37,153 nucleotides of DNA from Deltaproteobacteria bacterium (lineage in GTDB: Bacteria > Desulfobacterota > Binatia > Binatales > Binataceae), in assembly GCA_021794015.1 (NCBI GenBank), contig JAJYRQ010000033.1:1-37153 (forward strand), written 5' to 3'. Position numbers and translations under genes: made by a program. The notes beneath the pieces are model-generated. The model searched no databases and was not told the origin of the DNA. It saw nothing but the letters and a program-made list of their open reading frames with translations. Below, piece after piece: positions 30,389 to 37,153 of the stretch (position 1 is the first letter of the stretch; the number at the start of each line of letters is the position of its first letter).

Positions 30389-30958
30389 GTGTCGGACGTT
30401 TCGGCGCCGGCGCCCGCTGGCGGCGCCATTTTCACCATCGGCCATTCAAACCATCCGCTGGCAAGACTGCTGGAATTGCTGGCAGCCTGGGAGATTGCCC
30501 TGGTCGTTGACGTCAGATCGTTCCCCGGCTCACGGCGCTGGCCCTGGTTCGGCCGCGAGGCGCTCGGCGACGCGCTTGCCAAGGCGGGGATCGCCTACCT
30601 CTGGATGAAGGAACTGGGCGGGCGGCGGCGCGTGCCGAAGGGAGACCCCGGCGGAGGTGCCTGGACGAGCCCCGGCTTCAGGGCCTACGCCAGCTACGCC
30701 GCGGGCGAGGAATTCGCCCACGGCCTTGAGCGGCTTATCGAGGAGGCCGCGCTGCGGCGGACGGCGGTGATGTGCGCCGAGGGCCTGTGGTGGCGCTGCC
30801 ACCGCCGAATCATCGCGGACCATTTGCTGGCGCGGGGCTTGCTGGTGCGGCATATCATGCCGGCAGGCGGCGTCGCGGAGCATCGGCTCTCAGGCCCTGG
30901 CGCCGGCCCTGGCGCCGGGCAGCCGGCGCCAGGGCCGGCGCCGCCAGAGCGCGGCTGA
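30389..30958 (+). CDS. DUF488 family protein
   Basis: The 189-residue protein has the family signatures TIGHSNHPLARLLELL near the N-terminus, VVDVRSFPGSRRWPWF, WMKELGGRR and the C-terminal MCAEGLWWRCHRRIIADHLLARG with two conserved cysteines. The biochemical function of DUF488 proteins is not established. The frame can begin at a TTG at 30374; I prefer the GTG at 30389, preceded by a G-rich GGGGGTAGG. The last 25 or so residues are Gly/Pro/Ala repeats encoded by a perfect inverted repeat, and are unlikely to be part of the folded domain. ribBA follows after 77 bp. Confidence 0.85.
   Translation: MSDVSAPAPAGGAIFTIGHSNHPLARLLELLAAWEIALVVDVRSFPGSRRWPWFGREALGDALAKAGIAYLWMKELGGRRRVPKGDPGGGAWTSPGFRAYASYAAGEEFAHGLERLIEEAALRRTAVMCAEGLWWRCHRRIIADHLLARGLLVRHIMPAGGVAEHRLSGPGAGPGAGQPAPGPAPPERG
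30899..30942. repeat. Perfect 20-bp inverted repeat with a 4-nt loop
   Basis: The arms 30899-30918 and 30923-30942 are exact reverse complements around the loop GCAG, all but one or two pairs being G-C. The left arm is itself a near-duplicate, GGCGCCGGCCCT then GGCGCCGG. The hairpin lies wholly inside the 3' end of the DUF488 coding sequence, ending 16 bp before its last base. No T-run follows. Confidence 0.85.
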
Positions 30959-30981
30959 AGCCGGGTGCGCGGCACGGTTGC

Positions 30982-31011
30982 TTCGCGCGGCGGCCGAAGC
31001 GGTGCTAGAAT
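30982..31011 (+). promoter_or_regulatory. Candidate promoter before ribBA
   Basis: TAGAAT (31006-31011) matches the sigma-70 -10 consensus at 5 of 6 positions, 25 nt before the ribBA start. The -35 region is poor (TTCGCG at 30982, 18-nt spacing). GGAG follows about 9 nt before the ATG as a ribosome binding site. No FMN riboswitch is seen. Confidence 0.3.
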
Positions 31012-31035
31012 TGAGCGGCGAAGGCGGAGTCAGGC

Positions 31036-32247
31036 ATGGCGGCGGAAAAGCTTGCGGAACTGTTGGGCCGCATCCGGGCGGGAGAGATGGCCGTGATGCT
31101 CCTGGGCGAGGACGAAGACGCCTGGGGCGACCTGGTCGTGGCCGCGGAAAAGATTACTGCCGAGCAGGTGAATTTCATGGTCCGCCAGGCGCGCGGCGTC
31201 GTCTCGGTGGCGCTGCCGCAAAGCCGGATGCGCGAGCTGGGCATCCCGCTCATTCCCGCGACTCCCGGCAGCGCCGTCAGCGAGCAGGTCGGTGTGCTGA
31301 TCGAGGCGCGCAGCGGCGTGACCACCGGTATTTCGGCCGCCGACCGCTCGCTTACGATTCGCACGGTGGCCTCGCCCGGAGCGGGTCCGCGCGACATCGT
31401 GATGCCCGGTCACGTGCTGCCGCTGATGGCCTGCGAGGGCGGCGTCATCGTGCGTCTGGGCCGGGCCGAAGGGGCGGTCGACCTGGTGCGCATGGCCGGG
31501 CTTAGGCCCTGCGCGGCGGTCTGCGCAATCCTGCGCGAGGACGGCGAAGCCGCGCAAGGGGCGGAGTTGCGCCGGTTTGCCGAGCGGCACGGGCTTGCCT
31601 GGTTCCCGCTGGGCGAGTTGGTTGATCAGCGGTTGACCAACGAAATCCTGGTCCAGCGCATCCGCCAGAGCGATTTTCCCAGCGCGGCCGGCGAGCTGCG
31701 GGCGATCGTCTTTCGCAACGTCGCCGACCGCAGCGAGCACTTGGCGCTGGTCAAGGGCAACGTCGGTGCCGGCCGGCCGGCGCTGGTTAGAGTGCACTCG
31801 CAGTGCCTGACCGGAGATGTCTTTTTCTCGCGGCGCTGTGACTGCGGCGAGCAGCTTCGCCAATCGCTGGCGAGGATCGCGGCGGCTCCCGCAGGAGTGC
31901 TCATCTACTTGCATCAGGAGGGAAGAGGGATCGGGCTGGGCAACAAGATCAAGGCTTACGCCCTGCAGGACAGCGGACTTGACACGGTCGAGGCCAACCG
32001 GGAACTCGGCTTCGAGGACGATCTGCGCGAGTACGGAATCGGCGCCCAGATTCTGCGCGACCTCGGCGTGGGCGAAGCGCTGCTGCTCACCAACAACCCG
32101 CGCAAGATTGACGGGCTTAGGCGCTACGGCATCAAAGTGACCCGGGTGCCGCTCGAGGTAACGCCGCACTCGGGAAACGTTGCCTACCTGCGGGCGAAGA
32201 AGGAAAAACTCGGCCACCTCATCTCCAGGCTGCAGGTCGCCGGTTGA
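31036..32247 (+). CDS. ribBA: RibBA-type protein: degenerate DHBP synthase domain fused to GTP cyclohydrolase II
   Basis: The 403-residue protein has the RibBA layout. The C-terminal half (from about residue 205) is an apparently intact GTP cyclohydrolase II, the first step of riboflavin synthesis: zinc cysteines 257, 268 and 270 ([21 protein letters not shown] region), [28 protein letters not shown] and [12 protein letters not shown]. The N-terminal half is clearly homologous to dihydroxybutanone-phosphate synthase ([30 protein letters not shown] with His126), but catalytic positions differ. The DRENEGD motif reads DEDAWGD (residues 26-32), the GHTEA histidine is Arg143 and the CEL glutamate is Ala164. 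I infer the first domain is inactive, so the cell should have a separate RibB. nusB follows after 80 bp with no ribH between. Confidence 0.9.
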   Translation: MAAEKLAELLGRIRAGEMAVMLLGEDEDAWGDLVVAAEKITAEQVNFMVRQARGVVSVALPQSRMRELGIPLIPATPGSAVSEQVGVLIEARSGVTTGISAADRSLTIRTVASPGAGPRDIVMPGHVLPLMACEGGVIVRLGRAEGAVDLVRMAGLRPCAAVCAILREDGEAAQGAELRRFAERHGLAWFPLGELVDQRLTNEILVQRIRQSDFPSAAGELRAIVFRNVADRSEHLALVKGNVGAGRPALVRVHSQCLTGDVFFSRRCDCGEQLRQSLARIAAAPAGVLIYLHQEGRGIGLGNKIKAYALQDSGLDTVEANRELGFEDDLREYGIGAQILRDLGVGEALLLTNNPRKIDGLRRYGIKVTRVPLEVTPHSGNVAYLRAKKEKLGHLISRLQVAG

Positions 32248-32327
32248 ACTCAGGCGTTGAACGCGAGGGTCGGCGCCGCAGCGGCTAGCCGGCGGCGCCG
32301 CCAGCTCATCCGACGGAGAGACGGGCG

Positions 32328-32774
32328 ATGGGCCCAAGGCATCGCGGCAGGGAACTTGCCTTGCGCGGCCTCTACCAGCTCGAGATGCGCGGTGAGGCCG
32401 GCTCTCCCGAGCTGGCGGAGTTTCTGGCGAGCTCCGAGCCGGAAGCCGAGGTCTGCGCCTTTGCCGCACGCCTGGTCGAGGGCGTGCGCTCCCAGCGCGA
32501 GCAACTCGACCGCCACATCGCTGAGACCCTCGAGCACTGGCAGCTTTCCCGGCTCTCCCCGGTCGACCACAATGTGCTTCGGCTGGCGCTCTACGAGCTG
32601 TTATGGATCGGCGACATTCCCGCCCGCGTGACCTTCGATGAGGCGATCGAGCTGGCCAAGCAGTACGGCGACCGGGACTCGGGCCGGTTCGTCAACGGCG
32701 TGCTCGACCGGATGGCCGAGCGGCTGGGATGCAAAGGCAAGGGCGACATCGGTGAGCCGGGCAAGGCCGATTAG
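32328..32774 (+). CDS. nusB: Transcription antitermination factor NusB
   Basis: NusB binds boxA RNA with S10 (NusE) and supports antitermination of rRNA operons. The 148-residue all-helical protein shows HRGRELALRGLYQLEM at the N-terminus, LSPVDHNVLRLALYELLW in the middle and TFDEAIELAKQYGDRDSGRFVNGVLDRM at the end, all family signatures. GGAGAGAC precedes the ATG. The usual bacterial order is ribBA-ribH-nusB; ribH is absent here. The lptE gene begins inside its last codons. Confidence 0.95.
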   Translation: MGPRHRGRELALRGLYQLEMRGEAGSPELAEFLASSEPEAEVCAFAARLVEGVRSQREQLDRHIAETLEHWQLSRLSPVDHNVLRLALYELLWIGDIPARVTFDEAIELAKQYGDRDSGRFVNGVLDRMAERLGCKGKGDIGEPGKAD

Positions 32775-33354
32775 CCTCGCTCTGGCCGCGCTTGTGGCGC
32801 TGGCGACGTTTAGTGGATGCGGCTACCATTTTGCGGCTTCGGGCCCGGGCCTGCCTGCCTCGGCCCGGACGATCTACGTTGACAAGTTTGCCAATCTGAC
32901 GAGGATCACCGGGTTAAACGATCAGTTTAACATCGCTATGAAGGACGAGATTGCCAACCGCAGGCGCCTTGTCCTGGTCAAAGACCGCTCTCAGGCGGAC
33001 CTCGAGCTGAGCGGCTCCGTGGTCCTGGCCCAGATGATGCCGGCGGTCTTCAACGCAGTGACCGAGGCGATGGCCTATACCGAGAGCGTGAGCGTGGCGG
33101 CGTCTTTGCGCGACCTGAAGACGGGCAAGGTGCTGTGGAGTTCGCCCAATATCAGCTCGGTGCAATACATGCCCTTCGTGGCGCAGGCGGTTATCCCAAC
33201 CAGTCCCTCATTTCTCCAGCAGACGCTTAGGGGAACGCAGATCGGCGAGCTGCCCGACATCCAGGTGGCGCAAACCCAGGTGACTTACGTGCGCCAGCAG
33301 TTGATGAGCAAAATCGCCTCGACCGTTTACGACATGATGTCCGACCGGTTCTAG
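32752..33354 (+). CDS. lptE: LPS-assembly lipoprotein LptE
   Basis: LptE is the outer-membrane lipoprotein that plugs the LptD barrel and helps insert lipopolysaccharide. The frame is open from 32638, but the GTG at 32752 is the sensible start: it gives a signal peptide (RPISLALAALVALATFSGC) with lipobox FSGC and the mature CGYHFAASGPGLP typical of the family. IYVDKFANLT and LELSGSVV follow. The 200-residue product overlaps the nusB end by 23 bp, suggesting coupling. holA starts 20 bp downstream, a common arrangement. This gene is the clearest sign that the host has an LPS-type outer membrane. Confidence 0.88.
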   Translation: MSRARPISLALAALVALATFSGCGYHFAASGPGLPASARTIYVDKFANLTRITGLNDQFNIAMKDEIANRRRLVLVKDRSQADLELSGSVVLAQMMPAVFNAVTEAMAYTESVSVAASLRDLKTGKVLWSSPNISSVQYMPFVAQAVIPTSPSFLQQTLRGTQIGELPDIQVAQTQVTYVRQQLMSKIASTVYDMMSDRF

Positions 33355-33374
33355 CGGCGGCGGAGTAGGGTGCT

Positions 33375-34508
33375 TTGGCTTGGCAAACTGCGCTGTCGTT
33401 TCTGGCCGCAGGGGGGGACAGCGGGCCGGCGCGAGTGGCGCTGGTCCACGGCGCCGAGGCCTTCCTGCGGGAGTTCGTTGCCGAGAGAATCCGGCAGAGC
33501 TTGGCCGCGCGCGGCTACCAGTGCCTTTTTTTTCATACCGCTGAAGTTGCGGGCCTGAGCGGCCTCATCCGAGAGCTCAACGAGCCGCCGCTTTTCGCCG
33601 GGCGCCGACTGCTGGTCGCCAGGGTGGGACGCGCCCGCGCCGAGCGCGAGGCGCGGCCAGCCCGGGAGCGTGGCGGCCCGGGCGCAGGCGGCCGGGCCGC
33701 GGCGCGCCAGGAAGGCCTCGATGAGATGCTGGCAGGGGCGGCTGCCCGGGTGGCCGAGCCGACTCGGCTGCTGCTGCTGCTCGAGCGGGAAACGGCTCCG
33801 GCGCGCCTGCGCGCCGCCGTCGAGGAGGCCGGGGGTCTCGTGGTCGAGTGCATGCGGCCGTTCGAGGAGCAGGCGGCGGCGCTGGCGGGCGCGCTGGCGC
33901 AAGCGCAGGGCCTGGCGCTTGCGCCTAGGGCGGCTTTAGAACTGGCTGAAGCTTGTGCCGGAAGCCCGGCGGCGATAGGGGCGGCACTCGGCAGGCTCAA
34001 GGCGCGTCTTGAGCCGCGAAGCAGCGTGACGCCGGCCGACCTGCGGCAGGAATTCCTGGCCGACGTGGCTCCGGCGCCGTTTGCTCTGGCCGACAGCATC
34101 GCGCGCGGCCGGGCCGGGGCGGGCCTGCGCCAGCTTGGCCGGGCGCTTTCTGCGGGGCGCGACCCCAACGAGGTTTTGGCGGTTGAAATCGTGCCGGTGC
34201 TGCGCCGCATCCTGGTGGCCGCGGCCGTGCTCGAGCGCAACGGCAGCCGCAGCGAGGTCGCCCAGGCGCTCGGCGTGCCGGCGCAAAGCCGCCTGGCCGG
34301 CTCGGCGCTGGAGGGGGCAAGAAATTACGGCTTTGCCGCGCTCGCCAAAGCGCATCGCAAAGTGTGCGAGCTCGACCGGGGCTTCAAGTCGGGGCAGGTG
34401 AAGGAGCAGGCGCAGGCACTCTGGGAGCTGCTCTATAGCTTGTTCAGGGCCAGGCGGTCTTCCCGGGGCGCGGCCGGGGCCGCGCGGCGCGCCGATGCCG
34501 ATTCGTAG
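33375..34508 (+). CDS. holA: DNA polymerase III subunit delta (HolA)
   Basis: HolA opens the beta sliding clamp within the clamp-loader complex. The 377-residue protein has the divergent family pattern: VALVHGAEAFLREFVAERIR at the start, the segment PPLFAGRRLLVARVG, a central helical domain (APRAALELAEACAGSPAAIGAALGRL) and a C-terminal PFALADSIARGRAGAGLRQLGRAL..LRRILV. The start is a TTG at 33375, 9 nt after GGAG. An Arg/Gly/Ala-rich insertion lies at about residues 84-115. Position directly after lptE supports the call. Confidence 0.9.
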   Translation: MAWQTALSFLAAGGDSGPARVALVHGAEAFLREFVAERIRQSLAARGYQCLFFHTAEVAGLSGLIRELNEPPLFAGRRLLVARVGRARAEREARPARERGGPGAGGRAAARQEGLDEMLAGAAARVAEPTRLLLLLERETAPARLRAAVEEAGGLVVECMRPFEEQAAALAGALAQAQGLALAPRAALELAEACAGSPAAIGAALGRLKARLEPRSSVTPADLRQEFLADVAPAPFALADSIARGRAGAGLRQLGRALSAGRDPNEVLAVEIVPVLRRILVAAAVLERNGSRSEVAQALGVPAQSRLAGSALEGARNYGFAALAKAHRKVCELDRGFKSGQVKEQAQALWELLYSLFRARRSSRGAAGAARRADADS

Positions 34509-34602
34509 GCCCGAGTTCTGGAGCGGCCGCGCAGCGCATCGCGGGGAGCTTTTCGTTTGCAGCTTGCGCGTTGGCCGGGGCCGTGAGACCGAGGCGGCGC
34601 GA

Positions 34603-35775
34603 TTGTCCGTACGGCAGCGGCAAGGCGGTTATCGCCAAGTCCGCGGACGTGTAAGCCGCCCGAGAGGTCGCGCGGGCGGGCTTGTCGGGCTAGCTGCGAT
34701 GGCGGCACTGGCGGCATTCGTGGCAGCGGCCGCGTTGCCGGCTGCGGCGCAGGGCGGGGGCGCGGCGCGCCTTGGCTCCTACCGGATTCGCAAAGACCGC
34801 ATCTTCGTTGCCGGGTTTTCCTCCGGCGGTTTTATGGCGGTGCAAATGGAGGTGGCGTACGCGCGCCTTTTTAGCGGCGCCGCCACCTACGCCGCGGGCC
34901 CCTACTACTGCGCGCAAGGCAGCCCTGAGACGGCGCTTTCGTCCTGCATGAAAGCCAGCGGGTCGATCAACCTTGCAGCGCTGGAGAAGGTCACCGAGTC
35001 CTGGGCGGCGAACCAACTCATCGATCCGCTCGGCTATCTAAGGCGCCATGCCGTCTACTTGTGGTCGAGCAGGCTCGACACGATTGTGAGGCAGCCGGCG
35101 ACGGACGCGCTCGAAGCATATTACCGGAAGTTCGGCGTCGACGTTTTCCGCTACGACCGGGACTTCAACGCGGCGCACGGATGGGAATCGCCGTACGGGC
35201 CGACCTCGTGCGCCGGGTTTGCAAGCCCATATGTGATCCTGTGCCGCGAGGACGACCGCATAGGATGGCGCGGGTCGCCGGCTCCCGGCGCATACGACTC
35301 GCAACAGGTCTGGCTGTCGCGATTCTTCGGCCTGCTCAATCCGAAGAACGAGGCTCGATTATCCGGTTCTTTGGCGGCCTTTGACCAAAATGAGTTTGCG
35401 CCCCGCGGTTCGGCGAGCGGGATTGGCATGGCTGGGCGCGGCTTCGTCTTTGCGCCGCGCAGTTGCGCGGGCCGGGGGCCCGCCGGCTGCGGGCTGCTCT
35501 TGGTGCTCCACGGATGCTTGCAGAGCTCGGAATCGGTGGGCCTTGCATTTGTCCGCGATGCGGGGCTGAACCAATGGGCCGACACCAACGGCGTGGTCGT
35601 GCTCTACCCGCAAACGATCAGGACGCCAGTGAGCAACCCGCTGGGATGTTGGGACTGGTGGGGCTACCTGAAGGCGCCGGATTACGCGCGCAAGAGCGGT
35701 CCGCAGATGCGGGCGCTTTACCGAATGGTTCTCAGGGCGGCTGCCATCCGGGAGGCCGGAGGGGGTCGCGAGTAG
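34603..35775 (+). CDS. Secreted esterase of the PHB depolymerase family, type-2 catalytic domain
   Basis: The order of active-site elements matches type-2 extracellular polyhydroxybutyrate depolymerases, in which the oxyanion-hole histidine lies C-terminal to the triad. The lipase box is GFSSG (Ser73), followed by the likely Asp in SRLDTIV (Asp159), His in NAAHGW (His192) and the oxyanion motif LHGCLQS (His303), then NPLGCWDWWGY. A hydrophobic segment ending LPAAAQ near residue 50 is a signal peptide. The frame is open from 34495; I prefer a TTG at 34603 after GAGGCGG, since upstream sequence looks non-coding, giving 390 residues. The start is uncertain. No substrate-binding domain is attached, so it may act on short-chain polyhydroxyalkanoate or oligomers. 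Confidence 0.82.
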   Translation: MSVRQRQGGYRQVRGRVSRPRGRAGGLVGLAAMAALAAFVAAAALPAAAQGGGAARLGSYRIRKDRIFVAGFSSGGFMAVQMEVAYARLFSGAATYAAGPYYCAQGSPETALSSCMKASGSINLAALEKVTESWAANQLIDPLGYLRRHAVYLWSSRLDTIVRQPATDALEAYYRKFGVDVFRYDRDFNAAHGWESPYGPTSCAGFASPYVILCREDDRIGWRGSPAPGAYDSQQVWLSRFFGLLNPKNEARLSGSLAAFDQNEFAPRGSASGIGMAGRGFVFAPRSCAGRGPAGCGLLLVLHGCLQSSESVGLAFVRDAGLNQWADTNGVVVLYPQTIRTPVSNPLGCWDWWGYLKAPDYARKSGPQMRALYRMVLRAAAIREAGGGRE

Positions 35776-35829
35776 GGGAAGCCCGGCGCCGCCCGACCGG
35801 CGAACAGCAAGGCTTATCTGGGCCGCCTG

Positions 35830-36126
35830 TCAGGCGGTTGGCTGGGCCGGGCTCTGGCGCAAACCGCTTAGACGCCGCGCCAGGCGGGAGACCTGGCGTG
35901 CGGCTTTGTTCTTGTGGATAACGCCGCGGCTTGCCGCCGAGTAAGCAACCTTGACCGCGGCGCTGACCGCCGGGGATGCTTGTTCGGGGTTACCCTTGGC
36001 TAAAGTTTCCTGCGCCGTGGTGACGGCGGTTCGAAACCTGCTTTTGAAGGCGCGGTTGCGCTCGCGCCGCTTGACGTTTTGCCGCTGGCGTTTCTCGGCC
36101 GACGGATGCACCGGTACGTGAGGCAT
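35830..36126 (-). CDS. rpsT: 30S ribosomal protein S20
   Basis: S20 is a primary 16S rRNA-binding protein of the small subunit. The 98-residue basic product begins MPHVPVHPSAEKRQRQNVKRR and has RNRAFKSRFRTAV and GVIHKNKAARQVSRLARRL, the standard signatures. It is convergent with the esterase gene (54-bp gap). A 7-bp inverted repeat, CCGCCTG / CAGGCGG (about 35823-35837), spans its stop codon and may end transcription. The proximity of rpsT to holA is common, though here it is on the opposite strand with one gene between. Confidence 0.95.
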   Translation of the reverse strand: MPHVPVHPSAEKRQRQNVKRRERNRAFKSRFRTAVTTAQETLAKGNPEQASPAVSAAVKVAYSAASRGVIHKNKAARQVSRLARRLSGLRQSPAQPTA

Positions 36127-36196
36127 AGGGAAGCTTTATAACACCTGGGCGAAGCCCGATCAACCGCGCTTGGCGACGGCCGGGCCGCGGCTTTGG

Positions 36197-37153
36197 TCAG
36201 GGGCGTCCGGATGCAGGCTCGGCCGGGCGGCCGGCGTAGAGTTCACGCAGGCGGCTTTTCAGGAACTTCCCGGTCGAGGTCCGAGGAATCGAGTCGGCAA
36301 AGACGTACCGGTCCGGGAGCCACCACTTGGCGACCTTCGGCTCGAGGAACTTTTGCAGCTCCTCGGCGCTGGCGCTCTGCCCGGGCTTCAGCACGACCAC
36401 CGCCAGCGGCCGCTCGCCCCACTTGGGATGGGCAACCGCGATGACTGCGGCCTCGGCGACGGCGGGATGGGCCATGATGAGGTTTTCAAGGTCGACGGAG
36501 CTTATCCATTCGCCGCCCGACTTGATGAGGTCCTTGATCCGGTCGGTAAGCTTGATATAGCCGGTCGCGTCGATTACCGCGACGTCGCCGGTGCGCAGCC
36601 ATCCGTCTTCGGTGAACTTTTCCGGGTCGTGCGCGAGGTTGTGGTAGGCGCCGGTGATGTACGGCCCGCGCACCTGAAGTTCGCCCATCGTCTTGCCGTC
36701 GCGCGGCACCTCGACGCCTTCAGCCACGACCCGCAGATCAACCAGCGGCATGGCCAGACCATGCTTGGCGCGAACGGCGTAACGCTGCTGTTCGTCGAGC
36801 GCGGCAAGATGCGGTCCCGGCGCCGAAATCGTGGCCAGCGGAGAGGTCTCGGTCATCCCCCAGGCGTGCAGAACCGTCACCCCGAAGCGGTCGAAGGCCC
36901 GGATTAGCGACTCGGGCGCCGCGGTACCGCCGATGAGCAGCCTGAGCCCCGGCGCAAGGCGCCAGCGTCCCGGCTCGCGCTCGAGCAGTTGCAGCACGCC
37001 CAGCCATACCGTCGTGACCGCACCGGCAAAGGTCACCTGCTCGGTTTCGAAAAGCCCGAGCAGGCTCTCTGCATCCAGCGCGGGGCCCGGGAAGACCAGC
37101 TTGGCGCCAACCGCCGCAGCCATGAAGGCAAGCCCCCAGCCGTTGATATGGAA
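36197..37153 (-). CDS. Acyl-CoA synthetase (AMP-forming), 5' end cut by window edge
   Basis: This is the C-terminal 318 residues of an ANL-family fatty acid:CoA ligase; the frame continues to the last base (FHINGWGLAF), so the start lies outside. Adenylation motifs are present: LLIGGTAAPESLI, LHAWGMTETSP, DGWLRTGDVAVID and LTDRIKDLIKSGGEWISSVDLEN. The catalytic lysine is in PRTSTGKFLKSRLRE near the end. The GWG and SGGEWIS wording fits medium/long-chain fatty acyl-CoA ligases. It activates a fatty acid with ATP for CoA thioester formation. rpsT follows on the same strand after 70 bp. A role with the depolymerase in carbon-store turnover is only speculation. Confidence 0.92.
   Translation of the reverse strand, partial: FHINGWGLAFMAAAVGAKLVFPGPALDAESLLGLFETEQVTFAGAVTTVWLGVLQLLEREPGRWRLAPGLRLLIGGTAAPESLIRAFDRFGVTVLHAWGMTETSPLATISAPGPHLAALDEQQRYAVRAKHGLAMPLVDLRVVAEGVEVPRDGKTMGELQVRGPYITGAYHNLAHDPEKFTEDGWLRTGDVAVIDATGYIKLTDRIKDLIKSGGEWISSVDLENLIMAHPAVAEAAVIAVAHPKWGERPLAVVVLKPGQSASAEELQKFLEPKVAKWWLPDRYVFADSIPRTSTGKFLKSRLRELYAGRPAEPASGRP

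Overview
The window is 37 kb of GC-rich bacterial DNA. LptE, a lipoprotein of outer-membrane lipopolysaccharide assembly, points to a Gram-negative organism. UbiE/MenG, an LPS-assembly gene, several TTG/GTG starts and a dispersed CCCTGAGC..GAAGGG type intergenic repeat would suit an uncultured Desulfobacterota-, Myxococcota- or Binatota-like lineage. That placement is inference; no ribosomal RNA or other strong marker is present. No tRNA, rRNA, CRISPR array, intact insertion sequence or prophage was seen.

Layout. 1-1236: no convincing gene; hairpins and diverged dispersed repeats, perhaps an insertion-sequence remnant at the left edge. 1237-6406, minus strand: ubiE/menG, then (in transcription order) an MscS-type channel, a sugar-type ABC solute-binding protein and its two permeases, with no ATPase gene. 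6704-10044, minus strand: a GT4 glycosyltransferase and an MsbA-like ABC exporter. 10422-20731, plus strand: the core of the window, glgE, a treS-maltokinase fusion, glgB and treY. 21536-24700: a hybrid histidine kinase with two receiver domains. 24910-27006, minus strand: a NorD-like von Willebrand A protein, divergent from a pair of M16 peptidase genes (27121-29992). 30389-34508, plus strand: a DUF488 gene, ribBA, nusB, lptE and holA. 34603-35775: a secreted type-2 polyhydroxyalkanoate depolymerase-like esterase. 35830-37153, minus strand: rpsT and the 3' part of an acyl-CoA synthetase gene cut by the window edge.

How the genes work together. The 10.4-20.7 kb cluster encodes the trehalose-to-glucan (GlgE) route. 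TreS interconverts trehalose and maltose, the fused maltokinase makes maltose-1-phosphate, GlgE polymerises it into alpha-1,4-glucan and GlgB adds branches. TreY isomerises the reducing end of a glucan to a trehalose unit; its usual partner TreZ, which would free the trehalose, is not in the window. A sugar ABC importer lies about 5 kb away on the other strand.

Most notable points: (i) the DHBP-synthase half of RibBA has lost most of its recognisable catalytic residues while the GTP cyclohydrolase II half looks intact; (ii) treY sits in a GlgE cluster without treZ; (iii) a perfect 20-bp inverted repeat with a 4-nt loop lies inside the 3' end of the DUF488 gene; (iv) a 354-bp intergenic block is bounded by imperfect inverted repeats, one of which has a diverged copy 29 kb away; (v) an 8-bp inverted repeat lies between the divergent NorD-like and M16 genes.
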